NCBI GenBank assembly: GCA_009026175.1
Contig: WBTZ01000016.1
Location: 1-50,389 of the forward strand
Direction of reading: 5' to 3'
DNA from: Zoogloea sp.
GTDB lineage: Bacteria; Pseudomonadota; Gammaproteobacteria; Burkholderiales; Rhodocyclaceae
Length of the DNA: 50,389 nt
Shown: piece by piece, positions 43,675 to 50,389 of the stretch
Position numbering within the stretch: position 1 is the stretch's first letter
Layout: each line of letters opens with the position of its first letter
The notes under the pieces: model-generated
The model's input: the letters and a program-made list of their open reading frames with translations, nothing else
The model's database searches: none
Told to the model about the DNA's origin: nothing
Made by a program: the position numbers and the translations under genes

Positions 43675-44346
43675 ATGCCCCTCGTTGCCGGAATTGGAAG
43701 CCTTGGGCCGGTTCAGCCGACCTCGGACGCTGGGCACAGTGGTCACACCGTTTCGGCAAGTGGCACCTCTTCCTTTGCCGGCGCTCTTTCACAGGTCATG
43801 AGCAGAACGACCAGTACGGCCCCGTCGGGGACGCCCAGTCCAGCATCCAGTACGGGGGGCGCACCGCAGAGTTCAGCACAACGCGATACACGGCCCTCTT
43901 TGGGGGATGTCTTCCAACCCCGTCACATCCCATTGGTGGGATCAGGGCACCCGAGCCATGATTTTCAGCAACTCGCCTTGGGCTTGAGGGCCTATCGTCA
44001 GCAAATCATCGCGTCCAATATCGCCAACGCCGATACCCCCGGCTACAAGGCCGTCGACATCGATTTCCAGGACGCGCTACGTAACGCCCAGGCGGCGGCG
44101 AATGTGCCTCCAGTATCCCTGACCACGACCTCAGCGGGGCACTTGCCAGGACAAAGCACCAGCACCCCGCCTCCCATCCCCCTGAAATACCATGTCCCCA
44201 GCCAAGGCAGTGTCGATGGGAACACCGTCGAAATGGATGTCGAACGGGCCAAGTTCGCGGAGAACACGCTGATGCTCAAGTTCTCAATGGATCGGGTGAG
44301 TGGGCACTTCAAACACGAAATCGAAATGCTCCAGAGCCTGAAGTGA
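43675..44346 (+). CDS. Orphan FlgB-like flagellar rod protein with long N-terminal extension
   Basis: 223 residues; normal FlgB is about 130-140. Residues 1-95 are an extra Ser/Thr/Gly/Pro-rich low-complexity region. The rest is FlgB-like: LRAYRQQIIASNIANADTPG (the flagellar rod N-terminal motif), then DFQDALRNAQ and the C-terminal VDGNTVEMDVERAKFAENTL. FlgB forms the proximal rod of the flagellum. No other flagellar gene is in the window, so its use here is unclear. It sits 9 bp before an HD-GYP gene. Confidence 0.8.
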   Translation: MPLVAGIGSLGPVQPTSDAGHSGHTVSASGTSSFAGALSQVMSRTTSTAPSGTPSPASSTGGAPQSSAQRDTRPSLGDVFQPRHIPLVGSGHPSHDFQQLALGLRAYRQQIIASNIANADTPGYKAVDIDFQDALRNAQAAANVPPVSLTTTSAGHLPGQSTSTPPPIPLKYHVPSQGSVDGNTVEMDVERAKFAENTLMLKFSMDRVSGHFKHEIEMLQSLK

Positions 44347-44355
44347 AAAGCTAAC

Positions 44356-45651
44356 ATGAGCCGCCTGTTGCCAGAAACTTCTGGCCAGCTGCACGGGATG
44401 CTGGCCATCAGGCTTGGGTTGGCTGCGACGGTGGTTGCGCTGGTTGCCGGTGGCGTTGCTTTTTTCGTTGAAACCTACCGGGCGGAACAGGCCGCACTGG
44501 AGCAGGCCACCCGCAGCGCCCGCCATTTCGCCACGCCTGCGATGCAGGTGATCGTTAGCGCCGGCCGGCCTGACGGTCATGACGAACTGGAGCGCTTGCT
44601 GGACAAGAGTCGTTTTGTCGGGCTGCAGGTCTTTGACCGTGATGGCAGTCCGGTTTACGAGAACTGGGGGAGTAGCACCGTTTCGCTGATAGACGTGCTT
44701 CGTGCCCAAACCTTGAAACGTCCCGAGGGGCATCAGATCCACCGCACCTGGATCGAAGTGGGTTCCGAGCATCTGATCCACGTCGTTGTCCCGATCTCCG
44801 GTAGCGATGGGCGTCTTGTCGGATATGTGAGGACCGTCAGCCGGCTCGATGCGGAAACTCTCCAGGCTCAACGGGACCAGGTTCGCACGGGGGCGCTTAC
44901 CGCTATTGGCGCCGTGGTGGCGACAGCGCTGGTTCTATATCCCCTGATGCTGGCTTTGCTGCGGCGCTCAACGGACTTGTCTCGTTCCTTGCTGGACTCC
45001 AACTTGTCGCTGATCCGCTCCCTGGGAAACGCCGTGGCCAAGAAGGATTCCGGTACCGATGCCCACAACTATCGGGTTACGCTCTACGCGATCGGTTTGG
45101 CTGAAGCACTGGGGGTCTCGGCGGAAGATATCTCGCACCTGGTTGCCGGTGCCTTTCTGCACGACGTGGGCAAGATCGGGATTCCCGACAGCATCCTCTT
45201 GAAGGGGGGCTCGCTGACGCCCGCCGAACTCCAGGTCATGCAGACGCATCCGGTCCTAGGTACTGAGATCGTCACCGGAAACCCCTGGTTGCACGAGGCT
45301 GCCGTGATCATCCGGCACCACCACGAACGTCTGGACGGAAAGGGTTACCCCGATGGTTTGCGCGGTGAGGAAATTCCCCTGATCGCCCGGATCTTCGCCG
45401 TCGTGGACGTGTTCGACGCGCTCACTTCCGAGCGCTCCTACAAGTCGCCGATGGGGCTCGACGAGGCCATGCAGATCATCGTGCGCGAATCCGGAAGTCA
45501 CTTTGATCCGCGCATCGCGATCGCGTTCATGGATATCGCCCCTGCGCTGTACGTCACGATCACGCGGGCAGATCCGAACGAACTACGGCAACGTCTCCAT
45601 GAGGCGTTGTCGCGCTACTTCAAGCTGGGTGTATTGCCGCCGGTTGTGTAG
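44356..45651 (+). CDS. Membrane HD-GYP protein (putative c-di-GMP phosphodiesterase)
   Basis: 431 residues. TM1 (about 20-38) and TM2 (about 178-198) enclose a periplasmic sensing domain, then an HD-GYP domain with HDVGKIGIPD (His269-Asp270) and HHHERLDGKGYPDG (GYP at 330-332), all catalytic residues present. It should hydrolyse cyclic di-GMP in response to a periplasmic signal. Operon position after the FlgB-like gene suggests control of motility or attachment under metal stress. Confidence 0.88.
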   Translation: MSRLLPETSGQLHGMLAIRLGLAATVVALVAGGVAFFVETYRAEQAALEQATRSARHFATPAMQVIVSAGRPDGHDELERLLDKSRFVGLQVFDRDGSPVYENWGSSTVSLIDVLRAQTLKRPEGHQIHRTWIEVGSEHLIHVVVPISGSDGRLVGYVRTVSRLDAETLQAQRDQVRTGALTAIGAVVATALVLYPLMLALLRRSTDLSRSLLDSNLSLIRSLGNAVAKKDSGTDAHNYRVTLYAIGLAEALGVSAEDISHLVAGAFLHDVGKIGIPDSILLKGGSLTPAELQVMQTHPVLGTEIVTGNPWLHEAAVIIRHHHERLDGKGYPDGLRGEEIPLIARIFAVVDVFDALTSERSYKSPMGLDEAMQIIVRESGSHFDPRIAIAFMDIAPALYVTITRADPNELRQRLHEALSRYFKLGVLPPVV

Positions 45652-45748
45652 TTCACGCTAGGTGCAGGACGTGTTCGGTAGGTGCGAGTCCCGTCGAGCC
45701 TTCGGTTGGTGATACCCTGATCGACTACCTGTTCTGCCTTCCATCTGC

Positions 45749-47017
45749 ATGTCTGAAACTACCCGTCTCTTGATTGATCGCTGGAAGCAAGACCCGAATG
45801 GAACCTACCAGTCCTGGTTCTTGTGGCCCGAACGACTGAAGAACTTCCGCTCGATCCGGCGTGGAATCGGCCAGGTTATCAAGGAGATCGACGAAGGCAA
45901 CTTCGGCAATGTCTATCAAGGATCTTCTCTCCAAACGGTCGTGGCCTCGATTGCCGAGCAGCGTCAGATCTTCAAGGGGGCCGACCATGCGTTCCTGTGG
46001 AAGCCCAAACTGAGGATTCCGGATATCTACGAAGATCGGGACAATCAACGTGCCTTTGGACGGTTGCTGCATGCGTGTGATTGCTGCACCAAGGAGGCCG
46101 ACGTGCTCCAAGCGATCCGCACGCTCGAAGCCAAGGGCATCAAGGGCCTGGGGCCAGCCGCGGCCAACCTGCTTTACTTCATTCATCCCACGATCGTCGT
46201 CCCGTTCAATACGGCCATCGTTAAAGGCTACAACGCCCTGACCGGCGCTGCGGTCAAGCTCGGGCGCTGGGATCATTACCTCGCGATGCGGCAGGGGCTC
46301 ATCGAGTTTAACCAGCGCCACCGGGATCTTCTGTCCAATGATCTGGGTGCCGTGGCCGGGCTTATGTTCGACCTGGGCATGGAGCGCTACCCTTTGCCAC
46401 CCGCCGAGGGGGATGTCAAAGCAACCGATGCCTGGGCCAAGGATCTGGCCGCAGTCCGGGAGGAAACCGCCGCCTTTGCCAAGCAACTTGACAAGAATCG
46501 GGTCTCCGACGAGGGACACACCGAAGTGCAAGGGTGGCTGAGAGACCTGGGGCTGGCCCTGGGGTTCTCGGTGTGGATTGCCAGCAACGACCAGAGCCGA
46601 CCCTATGGCGGAGGAGGGCGCCTTGCCGATGGGTGTCTCACCGTCTTACCCCCGGCTCTGCAAAGCGAAGGGGCTGACGCGGTGCGGCTCATTGATGTGA
46701 TCTGGCTGGAACGGGAATCCGGCGCAGTGGTGGCGGCATTCGAGGTCGAACATACGACCTCGATCTACTCCGGCATCGTTCGGCTGCTGGATCTGGCCTT
46801 GTCCGGTGGTGCGGCCCAGCGCCATCATCTATTCCTCGTCGCCCCCGATGAACGAGAGGCTGATGTCCGGCAGCAGGTGCTGAGGCCGGCCTTCTCACAA
46901 GTGAGGGAACTCAACATCCGCTATCTGCCGTATGGGGAGCTACGACAGCACCGGGAAGCCATCGCCCGTTTCGGGGCTGGTATCAAGCCTGTGGAGGCGA
47001 TCGCCAGAATGTTCTGA
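45749..47017 (+). CDS. Putative restriction-endonuclease-like protein, PD-(D/E)XK type
   Basis: 422 residues, cytoplasmic. The C-terminal part has LIDVIWLERE and AFEVEHTTSIYSGIVRLLDL, giving Asp316...Glu332-x-Glu334 in a spacing that fits a PD-(D/E)XK nuclease core; EVEHTTSIYSG is seen in type II restriction-like proteins. The N-terminal half has a helical LGPAAANLLYFIHP segment like a helix-hairpin-helix. No methyltransferase is nearby, so a lone nuclease or defence role is possible. It converges with copK2 across a shared hairpin. Confidence 0.6.
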   Translation: MSETTRLLIDRWKQDPNGTYQSWFLWPERLKNFRSIRRGIGQVIKEIDEGNFGNVYQGSSLQTVVASIAEQRQIFKGADHAFLWKPKLRIPDIYEDRDNQRAFGRLLHACDCCTKEADVLQAIRTLEAKGIKGLGPAAANLLYFIHPTIVVPFNTAIVKGYNALTGAAVKLGRWDHYLAMRQGLIEFNQRHRDLLSNDLGAVAGLMFDLGMERYPLPPAEGDVKATDAWAKDLAAVREETAAFAKQLDKNRVSDEGHTEVQGWLRDLGLALGFSVWIASNDQSRPYGGGGRLADGCLTVLPPALQSEGADAVRLIDVIWLERESGAVVAAFEVEHTTSIYSGIVRLLDLALSGGAAQRHHLFLVAPDEREADVRQQVLRPAFSQVRELNIRYLPYGELRQHREAIARFGAGIKPVEAIARMF

Positions 47018-47064
47018 ATTCGCGTCGATACGCGCACATGTTCGTAATCACCAACGAATCCCGT

Positions 47065-47100
47065 GAGCCCCCAAGCCGCTTCAGCGAACATTGGGGGCTC
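47065..47100. terminator. Shared hairpin between convergent genes
   Basis: GAGCCCCCAA (47065-47074) pairs with TTGGGGGCTC (47091-47100), a perfect 10-bp stem with a 16-nt loop holding a small inner stem. It lies between the nuclease-like gene and copK2 and probably ends both transcripts, although T-tracts are short. Confidence 0.7.
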
Positions 47101-47128
47101 CGCTATACCTCATGTACGAACGGGACAA

Positions 47129-47416
47129 CTAGCTGCCGTCACCATGTCGTAGTAGCGAGTCAAGCCGCATGACCTCATCGCCATGCATGATGATCTTCCG
47201 GCCATCCTTGGTTTCCATGACGGTTTCTTTCTTCATGCGAGTCGCACGGCCATACTTGTCTTCCATGGCCATTTTTCCGTCCTTGAAGATATAGACCGTC
47301 GAGCCATCCTTCAGCTCGATGACCTCTCTTGCCGCGGCACGCGCCTCATCAGAAGCGAATGCGCCCGTTGTACCCAGGATGCTCAGCGCGGCCACGACCA
47401 GCATTTTCTTCAGCAT
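47129..47416 (-). CDS. copK: CopK-family periplasmic copper-binding protein (copy 2)
   Basis: 95 residues, with a signal peptide ending near AFA. The mature core (LKDGSTVYIFKDGKMAMED, RMKKETVMETKDGRKIIMHG, DEVMRLDSLL) is almost identical to copy 1 at 36056, but this copy stands alone and uses GC-richer codons. AGGAGAG precedes the ATG. A diverged seventh copper promoter (47563-47622) lies upstream with a leader of about 150 nt. Confidence 0.92.
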   Translation of the reverse strand: MLKKMLVVAALSILGTTGAFASDEARAAAREVIELKDGSTVYIFKDGKMAMEDKYGRATRMKKETVMETKDGRKIIMHGDEVMRLDSLLRHGDGS

Positions 47417-47562
47417 TTCTCTCTCCTTCAGGTTGTGTGCAGGTGGTCCTGCACTTGTATGATGGACGGTGGCTCCTTACGGGAGCCAAACCGCCCGATG
47501 ACAGTTTTGTCAGCGGCTCGTTATGTTGTCGAGCCACCTTGCTGCCGAATAAAACGCACCAG

Positions 47563-47622
47563 CTGACAGTCGCAACTGAATGCCAGGACTTGAGGCAGAG
47601 GCGCGAATTACGTTAGAGACGG
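47563..47622 (-). promoter_or_regulatory. Diverged three-part copper promoter, site 7
   Basis: On the minus strand ACGTAAT (47613-47607) is followed by 17 bp, GTCCT (47589-47585), 11 bp and GCGACTG (47573-47567). Spacings equal those of the other six sites; the cop-box left half is absent. It is the best promoter candidate for copK2. Confidence 0.45.
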
Positions 47623-47646
47623 ATCCACAAGTGACTTTCGTCGAAG

Positions 47647-48021
47647 CTACTTGCCCTTGGTCGCTTCGTAGAGGCCGTGTCCGCCCACACCTTCTTCGTG
47701 GTTGTCCTTATCCCGGTCCAAGGTTTTTTCGGCTTCGCGCTTTCTGGCCTGGCTTTCCTTTGTCGCCGGCGGCATCTTCTTGACTTCGTGGATGGCGTGG
47801 CCACCAACCCCCTCCAAGTGGTTGTCCTTCTCCCGGTCCCAGTTCTTCTGCAGATCGCGCTCCTTCTTCACATCAGCAGCCGTGGGCTTGCCTTGCTTTT
47901 GCAGTTCGTTGAGGGTGTGTCCGCCAACGCCTTCAACGTGATTGTCCTTGTCGTTGATATCTGCATGGGCAGCGCCGGCAGTGAGCAGCAGCGCGGCAAA
48001 TATGGTGGAAATGAGTTTCAT
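47647..48021 (-). CDS. Periplasmic protein with three 40-residue repeats
   Basis: 124 residues from the ATG at 48021 (AAGGAGA upstream). A signal peptide ends at AHA (20). The mature chain repeats [D/E]KDNHxEGVGGHxxxE at 24-40, 64-80 and 104-120, spaced exactly 40 residues, joined by highly charged Lys/Glu linkers. Each repeat carries two His and acidic residues, suggesting one metal site per unit. I do not know this family. It is divergent from the truncated copA gene. Confidence 0.8.
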   Translation of the reverse strand: MKLISTIFAALLLTAGAAHADINDKDNHVEGVGGHTLNELQKQGKPTAADVKKERDLQKNWDREKDNHLEGVGGHAIHEVKKMPPATKESQARKREAEKTLDRDKDNHEEGVGGHGLYEATKGK

Positions 48022-48214
48022 GATTTTCTCCTTTGGTTCGGTCATGAGTGAGCCTGCAGTTGAAGCATGCGCTACCGACCCTTACGAGACCCGAACATGG
48101 GGGTGACAATTGCGTCACCTGCATGTCAGGAACAGGAGCCTCGTCCAGACTTCCAGAGGATGGTCGCTCCCACCACCGTCCCGATCACAAAGTGAAAAAA
48201 GGGCTCCGACGCCG

Positions 48215-48245
48215 TTGACCTTCCCATGATGGCAAGGTCTAGCCT
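48215..48245 (+). promoter_or_regulatory. copA promoter with CueR-type operator
   Basis: -35 TTGACC (48215-48220) and -10 TAGCCT (48240-48245) are 19 bp apart. The spacer holds a near-perfect dyad at 48218-48238 with arms ACCTTCCC and GGCAAGGT, the typical CueR/HmrR site. No cueR gene lies in this window; it may be beyond the IS element. Confidence 0.82.
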
Positions 48246-48274
48246 GCTCCTGTCACCTCAACAGGAGTTGCATC

Positions 48275-50266
48275 ATGAGTTCTTCCACTGTCACGCTGCC
48301 CCGCCAGGCGCTATCGATCGGTATTGAGGGCATGACCTGCAGCAGTTGCGCTGCCCGCGTAGAAAAAGTGCTGGGTCGCCTACCCGGCATTTCCAAGGCC
48401 ACGGTCAGTTTCTCCACCGAATCGGCGCTGCTGGAGTCCGATTCCGTCGTTGACCTGACGACCGTACGACAGGCGATCGAGAAGGCGGGCTTCCATGTCC
48501 CTGAGGAAAACCGGGTACTGGCGATCACAGGGATGACCTGCAGCAGCTGCGCCGCGCGAGTGAAGAAGGCCCTGAGCAGCATTCCCGGAGTTGTGAGCGC
48601 CACCGTCAACCTCGCCACCGAACAGGCGCATGTCACGCTGACCCGCGGGGTACCTGTCGCTGTCATGATCGAGGCCGTCCAGAAGGCAGGCTACGACGCG
48701 GCATGGGTGACGGAAGATTCTCGGGGCGAAACCCCATCCGTTCGTCAAGGTGCCGAATGGTGGCCGGTCGCGGTTGCGGCGACCCTGTCCCTTCCCCTCG
48801 TCATTCCGATGCTGGCTGATCTTTTCGGTGTGCACTGGATGCTGCCCGGTTGGGTCCAGTTGTTGTTGGCGACTCCTGTTCAATTCTGGCTGGGGCTGCG
48901 TTTCTACCGTGCAGGCTGGAAGGCACTACGTGCCGGTAGTGGGAACATGGATCTCCTGGTGGCCCTTGGAACAACTGCAGCCTACGGACTCAGCGCCTAC
49001 CTGCTGGCAAAGCCGACCCGCGGTGAAATGCCTCATCTGTACTTTGAAGCTTCAGCCGTGGTGATCACGCTGGTATTGCTGGGCAAGTGGCTTGAAGCCA
49101 GGGCCAAGCGGCAAACCACCGAGGCGATCCGTGCGCTCCAGGCCCTGCGACCCGCCGTTGCCCGCATTCGTACTAGTGACGGCGATCAGGAGATCACCAT
49201 CGATGCGGTCCGCGTGGGCGACGTGGTTGTCGTGAAGCCCGGTGAGCGGGTCCCAGTGGATGGTCAGATCATGCAAGGAGAAAGCCACTTGGACGAATCC
49301 ATGTTGACCGGTGAAAGCCTGCCGGTCCCCAGGCAGCCGGGAGATCGCGTCAGCGGTGGTGCGATCAATGCCGACGGCTTGCTGCTGGTGCGGACAACGG
49401 CCATCGGCACGGAAACGACTTTGGCCCGGATCATCCGGTTGGTCGAGAGTGCCCAGTCTGCCAAGGCGCCCATTCAGCGCCTGGTGGACCGGGTGAGTGC
49501 GGTATTTGTCCCGGTGGTCATGCTCATCGCCCTGCTGACCTTTGGTGGATGGTGGGCTTACGGCGGTGATGTCGAGACAGCGATCATCAACGCCGTCGCG
49601 GTGCTCGTGATTGCCTGTCCGTGCGCATTGGGGCTTGCCACGCCCACGGCGATCATGGCGGGTACGGGGGTTGCCGCTCGACACGGCATTCTGGTGAAGG
49701 ATGCGGAGGCGCTGGAAGTGGCGCACAAGGTGACGGCGGTCGTCTTCGACAAGACCGGCACCCTGACGGAAGGCAAGCCCCAGGTCGTGGCCTTTGAAGC
49801 CGTTGGCGGCGATACTCAGGAGCTCCTCAGCCTCGCGGCCAGTCTTCAATTGGGTAGCGAGCATCCCTTGGCGCGGGCCGTGAGCCATGCTGCCCAGGAC
49901 GCCGGACTGAGCCCGATCAGTGCCCGGTTCGTTCAGGCTTTACCCGGACGCGGGCTTGCCGGCGAAATTGATGGCACACGCTACGTGCTGGGCAATGCCC
50001 GATTGATGCAGGAACACGGCTTCACGATGACCCCTCTCGCTGACACCGCAATGCGCCTCCAAGCCGAAGGGCGGACCGTCTCCTGGTTAGCATCGGAAGG
50101 TGCCCAAGCGGTGCTGGGCTTGATCGCCTTTGGCGACCGGCTGAAGCCAGAGGCGCTGGCCAGTATCGACCGCCTCAAGCAGATGGGCATCAGAACCGCG
50201 CTGATTACGGGCGATAGTCGGGGCGCTGCGCATGGAGTGGCAACCGAGCTTGAAATCGATCAGTGA
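48275..50266 (+). pseudogene. copA: CopA-type Cu(I)-exporting ATPase truncated by an IS3-family element
   Basis: The open frame gives 663 residues; full proteins are about 790-820. Two HMA domains with [11 protein letters not shown], then [23 protein letters not shown] and SEHPLARA are intact. The frame stops right after [19 protein letters not shown], before the GDGxNDAP motif and the last two membrane helices. The stop TGA (50264-50266) seems supplied by the IS terminus that starts there. Without the hinge motif it cannot complete the transport cycle, so it is judged non-functional. Confidence 0.9.
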
Positions 50267-50389
50267 GGTGCCCTACGTTTTCCGCCTTCCAACCGGTCGC
50301 CCTTATGCTGCCTTTTCTTGCTGATTCTGTCGTTCGATCCAGTTCTGCAAGAACGTGGTCGGGGACAGGTATCCCAGGGTGGAGTGGCG
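50264..50389 (-). mobile_element. IS3-family insertion sequence, right end (partial)
   Basis: The element begins with TGAGGTGCCC at the copA break, fitting the TG...CA termini of IS3 members, and contains the end of a transposase gene. The rest lies outside the window. The exact boundary and target duplication cannot be confirmed here. Confidence 0.75.
50303..50389 (-). CDS. IS3-family transposase OrfB, C-terminal end (partial)
   Basis: The last 28 codons read RHSTLGYLSPTTFLQNWIER followed by a short Gln/Glu/Lys tail and TAA. The RHSTLGYLSP motif is the hallmark end of the rve integrase domain in IS3-family OrfB (DDE transposase), located just after the catalytic Glu. The gene runs out of the window. 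It is the element that truncates copA. Confidence 0.88.
   Translation of the reverse strand, partial: RHSTLGYLSPTTFLQNWIERQNQQEKAA

Noticed and set aside
48019-48141. A possible eighth copper promoter ahead of the triple-repeat gene (minus strand, GACGCAATTGTCAC region)
   Set aside because: The first and third elements match poorly and the GTC element is off by one base, so it was not counted.
1-50389. CRISPR arrays, tRNA, rRNA, riboswitches
   Set aside because: No regularly spaced repeat array, no tRNA cloverleaf or rRNA sequence and no recognisable riboswitch were seen on reading the window.

Overview
This window looks like a heavy-metal (mainly copper, plus cadmium/zinc/cobalt) resistance island from a betaproteobacterium, probably Burkholderiales or Rhodocyclales. 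The evidence is the GC-rich coding sequence, a czcICBA set, CopK-type proteins, CopRS-like regulation and several multihaem or monohaem cytochromes. Whether it is plasmid or chromosome cannot be told. Both edges carry insertion-sequence ends: IS21-like at the left, and an IS3-family transposase at the right that truncates a copper ATPase gene.

Layout. 1-1.8 kb: IS end and a leftover Mu-like phage control region (Ner-like gene, divergent repressor, two palindromic operators). 1.8-10.7 kb (minus): cadA-czcI-czcC-czcB-czcA, read from a MerR-type promoter with cadR divergent at 10.8 kb. 11.5-13.4 kb: Fur-box-preceded cytochrome c/FTR1 iron permease. 13.4-15.4 kb: HEPN-like gene, GNAT toxin-antitoxin-like pair, hemerythrin-like gene. 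15.4-17.6 kb: copRS-like two-component system. 17.7-29.2 kb (plus): periplasmic copper genes (small His protein, TolC-like protein, multicopper oxidase, cytochrome c, DUF411, CusF) and cusCBA. 29.4-38.3 kb: a visibly more AT-rich accessory block with a glycosyltransferase, cysK, small lipoproteins, a Cyc2-like porin-cytochrome with MtoD-like and NapC/CymA-like cytochromes, copK, an MgtC/DUF4010 transporter and a SET-domain protein. 38.3-43.4 kb: YHS protein, DUF2933, ICMT-like methyltransferase, a YHS/HMBD copper ATPase and small exported proteins. 43.4-45.7 kb: an operon of a Cys-rich small protein, an orphan FlgB-like protein and an HD-GYP protein. 45.7-50.4 kb: a PD-(D/E)XK-like protein, a second copK, a triple-repeat periplasmic protein, and copA cut by the IS3 element.

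How it works together. CadR would switch on one long unit that exports Cd/Zn/Co from the cytoplasm (CadA) and the periplasm (CzcCBA). Periplasmic copper would be sensed by CopS/CopR. The strongest original observation is a three-part promoter, ATGTAAT-N17-G[T/A]C[A/G]G-N11-(CAnACTG-like), found with identical spacing at six places and in a diverged form at a seventh. Its first part is a cop-box dyad. It ties the copper oxidase operon, DUF411/cusF, a glycosyltransferase, two paralogous lipoproteins, a small His protein and probably the second copK into one regulon scattered over 30 kb. Many exported proteins here end in His-rich tails. No rRNA, tRNA or CRISPR was seen.
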